A stretch of DNA of 64,000 nucleotides, taken from NCBI RefSeq assembly GCF_011745365.1, contig NW_024468914.1, positions 2,680,228 to 2,744,227 on the forward strand, read 5' to 3'. A program made the translations under genes and the position numbers. The stretch is from Cryphonectria parasitica EP155. Taxonomy: Eukaryota; Ascomycota; Sordariomycetes; Diaporthales; Cryphonectriaceae. The notes below the pieces were generated by a model that did not search any database, was not told the origin of the DNA, and saw only the letters and a list, made by a program, of their open reading frames with translations. Of this stretch, positions 32,476 to 46,800 are shown one piece after another; the first letter of the stretch is position 1, and every line of letters begins with the position of its first letter.

Positions 32476-33710
32476 ATATCTCGAATTATTACTAATACTG
32501 TTTTCTCTTTGCAGATAAACACTGCTTCTCAAGAGATTGATAAGATCTGAATCTGATTTTCTTCTTCAGTTTCTCCTCCTCAGAGCAGCAACTATTACTA
32601 GCTCAAGGATGTCTATATTAACTTCCTTAACATTACAAACTTTAATACTATCAAGAGAGATCTTAGCTTAATATATGCTTCTTGGAATATTCAAAGCAAT
32701 ATCATATTTTGAAACAACTCACTGCTAAGCTCTAGCTTTACTGCTCATTTTGCAAGGCTAAATAATAAGAATTCTATCAAACTGAATCCTATTGTAATGT
32801 ATAAAGCTGGTTGGAAGCTCTTTAGCAAGTATCTTACTTGCATCTTCTCCCGCCCTGAGCAAGTAAATTCCCTTCTTATTCAATTCTATAGTTAGCATAA
32901 TCTAGTTCCTTGCGATTGCTGCTCCTATTAGTATGCTACTGCTTGTATGCTTATCCAGAAGCAGCAGATTAATATTAACTAGCTTTTCCTAGAATGCATC
33001 TTAATAGAAAGCTTCTTTAATAAGAAGTATAGCAACTGTATTTATTATATAGAATCTGAGTATAACTATACTAAAGATTTTCCTTATATTAAAGAATGTA
33101 GTATATAAGTAAGATTTCTATTCTAATATTCTTGATCAGATTTGAGTATATACTAATCATTGTTCTTCTTGCAGCATTAGCATTTGTTTTACTAATTCGG
33201 CTCTTAATGTATAATCGAAATAGATTCTCAAATTAACTCTAATATTAACATTAAGCGTATTATTAAAGCTCAATACAAGCTTATGCAGAATAAAAGTATT
33301 GCATATAACCAGATTAAATAAGTTTCTTTTATACTAAGGAAATAGTATTTACAGGATACTGTAAATCTTATAACTAACTATGATTGCAATGTTTAAGAAG
33401 ATTACTGCTAACTTTATCTGTATAGATTAGTAAGAAGAGTATTGCTTCTTCTGCTTCTAAGAAGGAAGTATCTGAATCTGAGCAAGCAGCTCTATAATCT
33501 GTATTTTGCAGCAAGAATAAAGGCAAGAGTAAGGCTGTAGTAGGATCTTGTATTGAGAAATGAGCTAAGTTCGTTTAGTTTCAAGATTCTTCCTCTGTTT
33601 TTAATAATGATTCTTTAGCGGATGATACGGATAATATAAATCTGGATAGGATAAGGAGAGAGCTATTGGATGATATTTATGAATATTCTAGTAATGAGAA
33701 TAATGTATAA
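32476..33710 (+). pseudogene. Old copy of the antisense Cys-rich gene
   Basis: 1235 bp, the same genomic length as the young gene. The start is ATA (32476-32478) and the stop TAA is at 33708-33710. Both intron positions are preserved, including GTAAGA and ACTAATC for intron 1. The Cys region is still legible, with several Cys changed to Tyr. Stops interrupt all three exons. Confidence 0.9.
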
Positions 33711-33996
33711 AAGTAAGAGGTTTTCATAGATTGCAGTGTTTCTTTAGCGTTCTGCATTTTTCATGTGTTGCATTCTAATATACTGCAATTTTTGAATAAT
33801 AAAAATAGCTTTAGAGCTGGTTAATATGCTCTGTGCTGAATGCTTTGAAATTTTTAAGTGGGTTTATAGTGTTCTGTAGCGAGTGATAGCAGATAATACT
33901 TCATTCCTCCTCTTTCAGCAAAATATATAAGATGGAATAGAAAAGATGAAAAGAAAATGTATTTTGCAAACAAAAGGAAATATGAATAGAAAGAAA

Positions 33997-36900
33997 TCAA
34001 TCTCCTCTACAAGCTAGAAATACTAATTTAGTTGGAATTGGTATAAATATCCTACTTCTATCTGCTTTCTCCTGTTCTTGCTTCTTCTTCTCTACTGCTT
34101 GTATGAAATATTCACTATTACTAACTTCATTTCCATCCTCAGCATTATTATCTGCTTCAGTTGCTAGCTTAATAATCTCTGGATTAGAACTAGTCTAGCT
34201 AAGCATGGAGTTGTGCTTAATAATGTCTGAAATTCAGAATATAGCATTGTTACTTGAATCTGCTTTCTGAATTTCAAGAATATTGTTATCTGGTTCTCCT
34301 TGCTAGAAAGCTCTTATTGAATCCAGCTTTTCTGCTAATAATTAGCTAGATTGAAGCTTGATATCTTCTTCTTAGAGTATAAGCATCTCGGATTCTCAAA
34401 TGCTATTTATATTTCGTATAAACTTTTTGAGATTAGTAGCTGAATATATGCTTTTTAGCAGAACTCTATCTGTAGTCTTGAGCTTATAAGTATGTTTGTT
34501 TAGAATCTAAGCAATTAGATATAAATTCTTTCACTTATAAGAGATCTTAGCATTGTATAAGTAGCTTATTTTCCGAATGTAATTATAGATAAGTATAAGA
34601 TCTCTGATATTCAGTTGAGATTTTTATACCAAACTCTGCATTTGACTTTTAGCTGCAATCTTTTGATAATATATCTAGATAGCTTCAATTGTCTTCTGCA
34701 TATTATCTTTCTTAGCTGCAATCATTCTCAACTGCATTTCAAACGCTTTCTGAGAGGATTAGTCTTTGATCCATATAAGAACTCTTCACGTTGGGATTTC
34801 AGTTTCAATTGGAACAAGCAGCTTCCAACCGAAAATCAAATAGAAGGAGCTATATCCATGCAACTAGCAGATTATAGTTCTTTCAGCAAAGAGTACAAGT
34901 CTTAAGTACTGCTTTCATTTCCAGGATTGAGCATTAGCTAGCTTAGCAAAGGCATTTACTAAGGAAAGATAATCAGCTTCTACTTGTTCTTGAGCATGGG
35001 GATTATAACTGAAGATCTGGATAAGCAGGATCCCAAGAGCTCTAATGATCTTAGCTATTTCAGCCTTGTTTTCTGGTTCTTTATCAACAGTAATTTTAAG
35101 AGAGCATCCGAATATAAGAATGATCTCTTTCAAAATGAACTTTCTTATTTCCGCAGCTGTAGCTTTCTTAAGAGGTTTTGCAAGCATATAGCCAGTCAGG
35201 TTACAGCAAGCCTCTGTAAGATATCTGTAATCACTATTCTCAGCTATATGTTGAATGTTAATGCTGATTCTTGTGAAGAGTTGATTTGAAAGGATTGAAA
35301 TTACTTCTTTCTTTTACATCTTTGAATCGAATTTTGTATACTTCTTGCAATCCGAGATAGCATTAGCTACATCTATTCAGAGATCTCTCTAGTAGTAGAA
35401 TTGCTTAATACGAGCTACTATAAAATCTCAACCTTAATATTCAAACTTAGCATAACATTTTCTAATAATTCAGCAACAAAGATCAGAATTATCTACTATT
35501 TATTAGCATGAAAGTTTCGTATCAGTACAGCGCTATAAAGCTTAATCAAGTACTTAATGCTTTAATATTTCTACTATAAAGTTCTTGCAATTCTTTTTAG
35601 AGAGTTTTAGTAGAATAATTCTATAGCATAAGAACTCTGCATATCATTTCAACTATTTCATCTACTAAAGAGTTGGATTTAGCAGTAATACTAAGTTAGC
35701 TTTATCTAAGTTTATGCTATTAAGCTGAGCATTATACTAGTTCTCAATATTGCTATCTTCATTTTTCTTAGATAGCATTGAATATAGAGATTGAGAAAGA
35801 GCATTAGCTACAGGATTCTTTAACCCGAGAATGTATTTAATAGTAAAGTTAAATATCTTGATTACTGCTACTCATTTATTCAGAAGAGCACTGGGTATAT
35901 TGTTCATTTCTTTATTGAGTTAATCTACTAGAATGCAAGCATTAGTTTCTAGAATGAAATAGCAATTATAGAGATGCTGCTGAAGAAACTATAGGATACA
36001 GAGAATAGTGCAATACTCTCTCTTAGTAGCATTATACTTCTGTGCTGCAACTGTTCAGATTCCGCTAACGAAATATACTGGCTTTCGTTTATCCTCTACT
36101 ATCTGCATTAGTGCAGCGCTCCAGCTTAACAGGCTTGCATTCATTATAAGAATAATCTTCTCAGTATTAGTGCTATAATTAATTGAAATAATGATTGAAC
36201 AAGATGTAAGTATTTGGATAAGTATAGCAACAGCTTCTTTCTATTTCTTCTCCCATCTTCATATAGCATCTTTCTTGAGAAGATTGTAGAGCAGTTGAGC
36301 AATGATTGTAAAGTTTCAAATCCAAGCTGCATAATAGATGATCAGTCTGATGAAAGAGCAAATATTCTTGATATTCTTGCATTCTATCCAGGCTAGAAGC
36401 TTTTCCATCTTTCTATTCTAAGATTGTTGTTCGCTGGAACTGATAATATAATCAATTATATTAACTTTTACTCAGCACTATTCTAACTTAAATGCTGAGA
36501 TTATAGCTCCAGCTAGCTCTGTATTTATAAGAATCTTGTTAAGGTTTCTAATGTGCTTAGCAATGTATCTATGCACTCCGGGAAAGCTCGGAATCTCTTC
36601 ATTCCCATAGATTGTTGTAGAATTACAAACAGGAATGTTATTGAGGAAAGGCTAGCATATATAAGGAATAAGATTATACAGAAATCTAACTATTATTCTC
36701 ATAAACTGAGCAATAGAGTTGGTAGCATTCTGGAATAGAGTATACATTCTAAACAAGCCTAAAGGCGTTAAGAAGATTATTATATCTCTGCTGTTAGGAT
36801 GCAGTTGCACTTGGTTATACTCGGAAAAGAAGTTAAGCAGTAAAAGAATCTTGCATATAGCGAACTCCTTTGAGAATTCATCTGAGGCAGGCAGTATAAA

Positions 36901-37725
36901 GGCATTCTTAAAGCTATGCTTATTATACTTTTGAGCATCATTGATTAGGCATAAGCTACTATTCTTTTTAATAATAAGAAACTAGTTGTTTCTGTATAAT
37001 ATATAGCTTTCTTCAATAATCTTCTGCCTGATATATTGTTTCAGAAGCTTCATTAGCTTTAGTCTGAGAGCATTGGGGATTGGAATATGCCTTACTTAAA
37101 AAATCTTGTAAAGTACAGTTCTGATTTCTTGCAAGAAAGCTACTTCCTCAATGATCTTTCCAATCTCAGTAAAGTTCTATGCAAGAGCTTTGATTCTGTT
37201 TCTTAATATATATTTGAATATTTCCTTCTCAGCTTCAGAAAATCCTTCATAGTTTTTCTCTTGCATAGCAGCCTACTAGTCAGATTTCAGGTACTGATTA
37301 GGATTCAGATTGCTGAACTTGGGTTCAATCCACTTATTATACTTGGTAAGCTTTGTAGATTGCTGAGCTCATCTCATCTCCTCAATCTTAGCAGGCTTTC
37401 ACCTGATCATCCCTTCTGATACTAAACTATTAAGCTGGGAATCATTAATTAGCTTAATCTTCTTGTCTTTAAGCTTGTAAAGAGTATTAATCAAGTCTAA
37501 GATATCTTTTCTTTCCTTCTCTATATAACATAGCTAGCATGAATAGTGCTAGCTGCTGTGCATTCCACACAGGCAAGACTCTTGGGTTGCTCCTTCCTTA
37601 TTTACTATGAAGCAACTCTTCTTCAACTTTCTTCTTATCAGTTCTACTATTAACTCATTCATAACAGCTGCAATGTCTCGTTCAGATATGAACATCACAG
37701 CTGTATCTCCCTTCTTCAACAATAC
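33997..37725 (-). pseudogene. pol: Old copy of family-1 pol
   Basis: Base-for-base counterpart of young 22172-25900. Open pieces such as 35187-34915 (integrase core: ITVDKEPENKAE, with Gly to Lys and Gly to Glu changes) and 36934-36719 remain. Many stops. Confidence 0.9.
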
Positions 37726-37784
37726 TCACTCTGAGATAACTTCTCTGCTGATAGCTCTGCATTCCTTAGAATAGCTGCTAGCAC

Positions 37785-40700
37785 TCAGTTTTTTGGTGTA
37801 GTTCTATATAAACTCTCCTTTTCAAGGAGTTTCTGATCGCTGATTATGATAACCAGTTGTACTTCTCCAAAAGCGAAGCTTGTATAGAGAAATCCGAGAA
37901 TAGAGTAATCAAAGAAAAGCTTAGTTTGCATTACAAATAGTATTTCTAATAGCATAGGATGATTTGATAATATCAATCTGTTATTGATAATATAGAATAT
38001 TATCTGTTTAGAGAAGCTATTACAGAAAATATTGATTTTAAGAACTTCAACAAGCGCTATATCTAATCCATTATATATGCATAAGATAATATTCGATGTT
38101 GGCATATAAGACAAGTGTATGCTTAAACATAGAAAGAGAGCTATCAAGCTCATTTCAGCATCTGTATCCAGCATTGCTTGTACAGATTCATTCTCTTTAC
38201 CTCCTAGCTGCAGAGGGATATATGCTACTGGAGCAATGCTTCTATCTTGAATGCTGCTAAGAGCAGTTATAAAAGCCATTACAGAAGGAAATGAAGATTT
38301 ATTGAAAGCTCGAATCATGTTAACAGTAAGCTTGATATAGCTAGATTCAGCAACAAGAAATAAAGCTTGAACTGCAGATAGTTAAGCTAGTCTCGAAAGA
38401 TACTCAGTAATATCCCAAGTATTGATAATCTGACTATCAATAAGCTCTTCAGGCTGGGAAAGTATCGAGATTCCGGATTTATGCTGCAATGAATTGGCTG
38501 ATTCAGCAGTATCTACCTTGTGCAAATCCAAGCTAGTTTGATTATCAAGATTAATAACTTTTCAAGCTTCAGAGCTAACTCCTTGAAGACTATGAATCAG
38601 ACAGGCTTCCCATCCTAATAACATAACTATCATCTCTCAGCCTGAAACCTTCAACAGATAGTTTAGAAACTGATTTAGGAGCTTATTACTAATAGCCTGA
38701 ACTGTTAGCTCTCTATTCAGACTGTTGAATTGCTTATTGGATTCCTCTAATCCAATATTCCCGAAATATATAGAAATCTTAATAGTTCTCATACTTGCAT
38801 CTCCTCCAACCTCACTATCATCATACTCAGCCTCCTCAATACAGCGCTTCTTTGCTTCACCTGCATTTACCTGAGCTTGAACAAGCTCAACATTTACAGC
38901 ATTGATGCTGGAAAGCTTTGGTAGGTATAGTTCAGCTTGAGCTGGAGTAAGATATAACTTCCCCACTTGAATCTCACCAGCATTGCTAAGGATCTCAATA
39001 TTATTAGTTCTATACTAATTGTTGTATCTGAAAATGGAGTCAGTTTCTTCTTACAGTATCTTATTCTTAGCTATCTCAGAGTCTCCATACTATTTCTCAT
39101 CCTCTTGAATCAAGCTAACATATTGAGAGATCTAAGAATTCTCAACATCCTTTAGCTGCTGATTCTTACAGAGATCGAGAATTAGACGGATTATATCACT
39201 TTTGGGATTATCTTGAGCGGATATGATCTGGCTATATAATACTAGTTTTGATTTAGAGTTTAGAAACTCTGAGCGATTGCTAAGATGCTACTCTAGCTTT
39301 GCTAATGCTGAAGCATAGCAAATGCTACAGTTCATAATAGTACGGAGTTCCATGCACTCATAAGCTCTATAGAACTTCGATCTATAGCTGTAGCATCTGC
39401 GCAGAGTTCTATCCTTCTTCAGGATTTCATTAATCTTCGCTTGCTATGCTTCAGAGTACTGCTTCCTCTTATTCTCCGAACTTGTATAGATAATACCCAT
39501 CTGCAAGGAATTTGCATTCCTCTGAAGAGGATTCCTTGCAGAAATAGTTTGGAAATGCTTAATTAGTTGTAAGATCTCCTGTAGAGCTTTGGTTTGATTA
39601 TACAAGATATCCTGCATCTGTTTGAAAGCATCAGTTTGCAGCTTTAAGGATTTTGCTATTGCAATTTGGTTAATGCAGAGTTGCTCCATTATTGAAGCTA
39701 ACTGATTATATTCTTAGTTGCTCTTCTGAGCAGATTCAGCTTTCAAGATCTGCTTAGTTAGTTCAGGCTAAGCTTGCTAATTACAAGTTAACTATTGAAG
39801 CAGTTAATAGTATGATAGCTCTACTGCTTGTTCTAACGGATTCATCGGTTAACTGAGAGTACTATATATCGGATGTGGAATAGGAACAAGCTATATCTAA
39901 TCAAGGATCAGCTAAGATGGAAGCATAGAAGAACCTTGGAATTGAGCCTGTTAATGAAGTTGAAGATTAGTAGCACTGGAGGCAAGTTGGTCTTAAGTCT
40001 TCTCCTAGAATGCTTCACAATAAACCTCCAACAGCTTTTCCATAAGATAAGGCTACTTCTTATTACTGATGCTTTCAGCAGTAATACTATAATCAGCTCG
40101 GAAGCGCTTGATTCAGATTGAAGAGAGCTTCATCCATACTTCTGCCACAGATTAACTATCTCTGATCTTAAAACAAGTAAAAGCATTATCATAGTTCATA
40201 ATGAACAATCAGAAGCTAGCAGCATTAGTAATAAAATGATTGTTAATGATATTCAAGCACTCCTGCTTAGAAATATACGCTTGAAGATGATCCCAAGAGC
40301 AATAAGCAACTAACAGTTGCTTCTTCTATTCATTTCAAGTTTTGGCGCTTGTAGTGAATCTCTCTACTTCTCTAGCAACGATTATATTTATACAGAAGCC
40401 TTTTATGAAGTTGAGTACTTAAGTATTATCAATCCCTTTAATCTAACGCTATCAGTTGAATCGCTTCAGCTATAAGAAGACTTCCACACAGGCAAATAAT
40501 GTTAACTCATCACTAGCAAGCTCACTATGAGAAAGGAATCTGAAGTTCTAATCATAGTAGTTGTTAGCTAAGTAGTTAGCCGAACTGGATATCTAATTGA
40601 AAGAGCTTTTAGATATGAAAGCTATCTTCTCTCTTGGTTATTGCTTTCTCTGATGTTTCTTTGCTTTCCTGGTTCGAGATTCTTGAGTTAAGAGCGCTAC

Positions 40701-41435
40701 AGCTGGAATGCCTTCCATATTCTGCAGAAGATAATACTGTAGAGATCGAGAGGATTCAAATGCTTGAAGGAGATTCAGTCTATAAGTAAAGCATGCATAA
40801 GATTTATCTTGTAATGAATAACAAGGGATTGAGTTAGCTGTTCTATGCTATACTGAGATTTTCTTTATTAATAATTCTGCTAATTAATAGAGATATTTCT
40901 GATTAGATATAAGATATTGATTAAAGTTCGATATTAGATAATGTTATTATAATTCTTGATTTCTATTTCTTGTATGCATTAACAGTTTTTCATCTTCATC
41001 TCCCTATATTCTTTGCTTTTGAGATAATGCAATCAGCAAGCTTTTGATTCAAAGAATCAATATAGCCAAACGTATTCAGATAAAGCATACTGATTGAACT
41101 ATTGCAAGAAGTATAGATCTTATTAATTATACTACTTTTCTCTACAGAGTATCATTCACCAAAAGCATCCCACTCTGTAATTTAATTATGAATCCACATT
41201 CAATATAATTAAACTTTCTGCTACAGCTTATATAGATTTAAGCTGTATTAGCTTCTGTATAGGATTATTGATTGATATAGAAAATGTTGGAAAAAGAAAT
41301 TCGTTTCTTCATAATATTAGCCTGCAGGCTCAATGCATTATTTACCAGCTTACAATTAGAACTCACATCACTCCTCCTCTATTCACCCATCTTCTCTCTA
41401 CAAGAAGTCTCAGGCATGACTCAGAGTTCAGACAT
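37785..41435 (-). pseudogene. gag: Old copy of family-1 gag-protease
   Basis: Start ATG (41435-41433) and stop TGA (37787-37785) are both kept, and the length equals that of the young gene (3651 bp). The protease site reads LDTDAEMS (Gly to Asp). A 177-codon piece at 38318-37785 is still open. The slippery heptamer survives at 37794-37788, but the stem after it is disrupted. Confidence 0.9.
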
Positions 41436-41611
41436 GATGTACAGCCCATTGTATAAGCATAATAGATAAAGGAAATAAAAGAGCTCAGCAGGGAAAAAGA
41501 GTGCGTCCATCTATAGAGTAAACTTGCTGCTCTTACTGATCCTTACAAACTATAATGCAAACAGCTCTGAGCTACCAGCCTGAACAGCTAAGTCTATACT
41601 TACTGCACTAT

Positions 41612-41930
41612 TGAATCAGAACTAGAGCGCTGTTGCTCTCGAAAGAAAAAGGGACAAACAGCTGCTGAAGCAATGAGCAAGAGCTCATACAATCCAAGCG
41701 TGCCTGTGCAGATGAGGACAGCAAACTAAGGCTATACGGGTGCAAGAACAGGGTGAAAAATCTGTCTTAGATCTGTTCAAAGGGTTCAAAATTGAAAGGA
41801 AGAGAAAGGATGCTTCATTGTTGCTTATAGCTAAAGAATTTGAAAAGTGAGTGGTATCCTTTATATGTATGAGGACTCTTGACCCACTGTACTCCATGTC
41901 CCACGGACTACCACCCTGGCCACCACAACA
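41612..41930 (-). repeat. 5' LTR of the old family-1 copy
   Basis: 319 bp, read on the minus strand. Part of it (41880-41930) is nearly unmutated. Followed by TSD ATAT at 41931-41934. Confidence 0.95.
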
Positions 41931-41934
41931 ATAT

Positions 41935-42595
41935 TATAAGCTTTCTTTTTGTTAAAGATTGCTAAGCAATTCCAGTTGCATTTCTTGCAATTCTTAGATT
42001 TGCTATTCTTTCTGAACCGATTATAATCATAGTTATAGTTGCAATTCTGAAGCTTATTACAGTTAGAATTCTAGTTTTAATATGAATTGCAATCTTGAAG
42101 CTTGTATTTTAAGAAATAAGTTATGCTTTTGTTATAATAGCTTAATTAATCTTTATTATAGCGATTATAATTACAATTCTTTCTGTAATTACAATTGCAA
42201 TTATTTTGATAATCTTAGTTATTATAGTGATTGCTGCTGATGCAAGAGTTGTACTTGCAAGCTGAGAAATAATCTTAATAACTACTCTTTCTTCTATAGT
42301 ACTTAGAATAGCATTAATCAGTAATATTAACTAAGATATTCTTAGCTTGCTTAACCTTCTCTATATACTTATTCAGAGTATTATAGCAATAAGAAGGGGC
42401 AAGATGATACTGAATGCATTTATTCATCTTGCTTCAGATATTGTTCAAGGCGCTCTTTCAGTTAAGATTTTTGCAGTTGAGAATATTCATACTGCATGTA
42501 TATCAGAGATTCTTCTGAATGAACTTTTGTAGAGCAAACTCGTTCTTAGTAATATTTCTCAAGATTAGGTAGCTTTCGCAGAACTTTTATATAGC
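41935..42595 (-). pseudogene. gag: Family-3 gag, C-terminal part
   Basis: Minus strand, between the insertions of old family 1 and copy II. It has a Cys cluster CKKCNWNC followed by an Asn/Lys-rich run. Similar CX2C Gag ends occur in other fungal Ty3 elements, to my recollection. The reading frame is continuous with 50172 onward once copy II is removed. Confidence 0.6.
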
Positions 42596-42600
42596 ATGCA

Positions 42601-43083
42601 TGTAATGAGCACTGCAGCAATCCGAAGATTCCAAAGTACACAAAGGGGGTTTATGCTAACAAGAGCAGTGTCAAAGTGCCAAGTCCTTGAATACGGAACC
42701 GTGCAAGTCTCAACAAGCAATGCAAGTATTCACTGCCTTTGGGGCTATCAGAGTAGAGAGTAATCTGATACTTAGATTGATAACTGAAGAACTATCTGAA
42801 GGAAATCTATCTGGCAGTAAGAAATGTAAACCTTTATATACCTAGTTCTTCAGTTCCTTGCTTGCTGGTGATCATTCCAGATCATTACTGATTATTCCGG
42901 ATTACTACTGATTACTGAGTGCTGGTGATTACTAGTGATTGCTCTATTGTCTGATTGATCAGCTTGTAATCCTAACTCTGGGTTATGTAATTCTTGTAGG
43001 TTGTTTAATATTGATTCATAATACCTAGTTCTTGTTTGCTTGTAATCTGTTTTTGTAATCTGCATATTGGATGGATTATAATA
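42601..43083 (-). repeat. 3' LTR of copy II
   Basis: 483 bp. Its start TGTAATGAGCACTGCAGC is unmutated and its end is ATAATA (from ATAACA). Confidence 0.9.
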
Positions 43084-43175
43084 TTATCTTTCTTCTATTA
43101 GTTGTTATTCTCAACGATTTTTTGTAAGTATTCTAGCAAATCCTTCATATACATGATCTTGCCTTTCTAATTGAG

Positions 43176-43877
43176 ATGTTAAACAGAACCTTAAATTCCT
43201 GTGTTGGCAAATCTTCTTCTGGTGCTTTCATTACTTTCTCGAAGCTGCATCTTCATCATTTCAAGCATTATTTGTATATTGAGTCTATTGGCTACGAAGT
43301 TATGCTGTGCTCATTATATCTGGAAGAGAGGATGCAATGTAAGATAATGAATGGGGTTAAGAGCTGTTCTTAGTATACGAAACGAGATCGTTTCTGTAAT
43401 GCTAGTTGAATTCTCATATCTTCTTGTAAGCCTTTTCTTCCTTCTTTCTTAGTTCTTGCTAATAATACTGCCTTAGTATCTTGCATTACCGATAAGTTGG
43501 TTTGTTTGGATAGTAGGGAGGTAAAGAAGGAGGAGTGTTTGTTAGAGCGTTAGCGAGAGCTAGCGGATGCTTAGGCTCGTTTGTTCGAGTTCCTAGATTG
43601 TTTGTTTCGTTTGAAGAAGCAGCGACGCTTCCTTCAGGAGAAGGGGATAAAACTGGTGAATGAGGGCTTGGAGGAGGAGGAGCGCGAGCGCGTAGCAGCT
43701 GAGGTGCAGGCTGTGGTTTCCGCGGAGCCTGTGGTTGTTTCTGGGGGTTCTTCTTCTGAAGGTTTTGATTGGAATTCTGTAGATGTAGGGAATGCAGTAG
43801 TGGATTAGTTGGATTTCCTGGAGAGCAAGATCTCTGAGAGCTCTGGATCTCGGTTTGGGGCGGAGCGATTGTCTTAG
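43176..43877 (+). pseudogene. Antisense accessory gene of copy II
   Basis: It keeps the ATG (43176) and ends with TAG at 43875-43877, 234 codons in one frame with transition-type stops. The N-terminal half is damaged. The second half, from about 43490, is almost clean: an Arg/Glu/Leu-rich coiled-coil-like stretch, then an Ala/Val-rich segment, then FDWNSVD and FLESKI blocks shared with copy I. It is convergent with pol and slightly overlaps it. Confidence 0.8.
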
Positions 43878-46800
43878 GTGCTGGTTTTCCTCTTTCAATA
43901 TTTAGTTACTCTTTTTTGAGCGTTCTCAATGTTCTTCTGTGGTTTCTATGAGTTTTCGCTTGCTGGATAGCTTTTCCATTTGATAAGATATTCTCTTGTA
44001 TTATTTGTATTTTTATGCTTGAGGATCTTCTTTATTTCATATTCTGATTTATTGTTTTCTACTTTTGCTATATTGTTTATTAATGTTTTCTGTGCTGCTG
44101 ATTCCAGTAGTAAGATGTGAAAGACTGAGTATATTCTTATTCTATAAGATAATGCTAACTTGTAATTAACTGGGGAGATTTGTTGCAAGATTTTGAAGGA
44201 TTCCAACTTTTTGTAATCGAGTTTATTGCTAAGTTTGATTATTTTGATATTTTTTCAAAGTAAATAAGCTTTATCTTCTTTCTGTAGGATTAGTTCCTTA
44301 ATCCTTTTGAAGTTTGTATACTGCATTATTCGTTCTTGAATGAATTGTAATTCTAATTAGAATTTCTTCTAAGCTTTCTTAATCTTCTTAATTCTTTTGT
44401 TTGCAGCTTCTGTATTTGCTTCTAGCAGTGCTTCGTAATAAGCTGTTGAATTGTATTTATAGAGTATGAAGAATAATGATTTCTTTGTTATACTTGTATT
44501 TGTGCTATTATAAGCGAATTATGCAAGAGGCAATAGATTAATTTAGTTGTTCTATTTCTGATTGATATAGTATTGAAGATACTATTTGATAATCTGATTC
44601 ATTCTTTCTGTTTATTTATCTATTTGCAGATGAAATGCTGTAGATATTCTATAATATATTTCGAGCTGTTTTATAAGCAAAGTTCAAAACTTTGAATTAA
44701 ACTTTCTATTTCTATTAGAGATTATCTCTTCTGATATGCTGTAATTAGTAATAATTATTCTGAGAAATGCATATACGAGTTTCTCTGCTATACTGCTTTC
44801 CTTATAGAAAAGAAAATAAGCATATTTGCTCAGTTTGCAAACTATTATTAGAATGCTATTATATTGCATTTTAATTAAGAATTCTTATAAAAAAGATAGC
44901 TTAATAATAAAGTCTAGATTAATGAATTGCTAAATAGTTGTAAGTATTGATAAGAAGTGCAGTAGTTTGTAAGGCTTGTATCTTTCTGCTTTATTCTTCT
45001 TATAGCTGTTGCATTATTATAGAATATTTTTAATTCTTTTTCTAAGATCTAATAGATTCCAGTATTTTTTAATACATTCATAGATTGTTCTAACTCTTTA
45101 ATATCTATATGCTGATATACTATATATATTCTTGATATAATTGTCTTATTCGTTTGGAATTATTAATTCTGAATCTCTTTCTAAGAGTTCGATTTTGAGA
45201 GCAGCATTTAGTTCTCTATATACATTAATGAGATTTTCTGATTCATCTTAAGTAAAGATGTTCTATATATTTAAGGAATCTGCATTTCAATAATCTGATC
45301 TTCTGCTAAGAGTGTTTGCTTATTTATTCTCTGAGCTTTTGTAATGTATAATCTTAAAGTTAAACTGTGAGAGGAATTCTGCTTATTTAATTTGTTGCTT
45401 GTTCAAAACTTTAATTGTTATAAATATGATTAGATTTTTGTAATTCGAGTAAACTATAATTGAATATTGTATACTAATAAGATAGTATTGCTATTTCTCG
45501 AAAGCTTTTATTATTATTATGAGTTTCTGATTAGGGATTCTGTAGTTGATTTCTAAGCTATTTAATTTCTTTGAAAAGTTGCTTATAATTCTTAGATATT
45601 CTTGATTGTTTTGCTAACTAAGTTGTTCTCTAAATGCATATTCTAATGCATCGATCTCAACTTTAAAGAGTTTATAAGGGTTTGCTTTATACAGAACTGG
45701 CTCTGAGATAATATATTTGATGATCTTATCAAAAGCTTCTTGTATTTTGAAGATTTATTCGAAGAGTTGATTCCTTTTAGTAAGATTTGTAAGAGGATGC
45801 GTAATTTGGCTATAGTTCTTGATGAACTGTTTGTAGAAGTTGATATATTCGAGAAAAGACTTAATATCTCTGATATTTCTGAGAACTAGCTAATTTCTAA
45901 TAGCTTTTACTTTGTTTTTCTGTAGCTTAATGCATTCTGGCTCGATTGTGAATCCGAGGTAGTTGACTTTTTGTATGTGAAAGTAGCTCTTTGCGGATTC
46001 TATAAGGAGTTTTGCATCTTGAAGCATTTGCAATACTGTTTTTATATATTTCTTGTATTCTTCCAATATTTGAGAGTAAATAAGAATGTTATTAAGATAG
46101 ATAATAATAAACTAATCCAGATGCTTGTATAGAATATAATTAATTATTTTCTGGAATAAAGCTGGAGCATTTGTTAAATTGAAGAATATAATCAAATATT
46201 CGTAGTATTTATAGCATATTCTAAAAGCAGTTTTCCATTCTTTTCCTTTCTTTATTCTAATTAGATTATAAGCTTCTTTTAGATTTAGAACTATAAACTA
46301 CTATACTTCTTGCAATCTATTTTATAGTTTCTTAATAAGTAGTAACAGATATTAGTTCTTAATTATAATATTATTAAATTATTTATAATCAATATATAGC
46401 TTAAGCTTGCTATTCTTTTTAAGTATAAATAGAATAAAGTATTCTATTAATAATTATAATAATTATATATATTCTTTCTTAAGATTCTTATTGAAATACT
46501 TCTGAAGTACTTTTAGCTATACTTTATTTAGTTTATAGATAAGGAAGAATTTGAGCTGTTTCCTTTCTTGTAGCGAGATCTCGTAGTTGTATGAGCTATA
46601 TTCTAGCAATTCTATATTTAATTCTTTCTAAAATAATTTCTTGAACTTGTGATATTCTCGTAGTATATTCGCAAGTATTGGTTCTGGTTCTTGTATTGTT
46701 TCTGCTATCTGGAGGAATAGTAAGTACTGTTGAGCATGCTTCTTTTCATTTGTTGTTTTTGGTAGTATTTTTGAGAGCTTTGAGCATTCGCTCTGGGGCT

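Larger units (their letters stand above)
17309..41930 (-). mobile_element. Old, mutated family-1 element containing the young family-1 element
   Basis: It is flanked by ATAT on both sides (17305-17308 and 41931-41934). After subtracting the young insert (12310 bp plus a 4-bp TSD) it is 12308 bp, against 12310 for the young copy. Old coordinate = 59897 minus young coordinate holds from the 5' LTR edge to the insertion point, with no indel that I could find. Genes are in the same order on the opposite strand and all carry transition-type damage. Confidence 0.95.
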
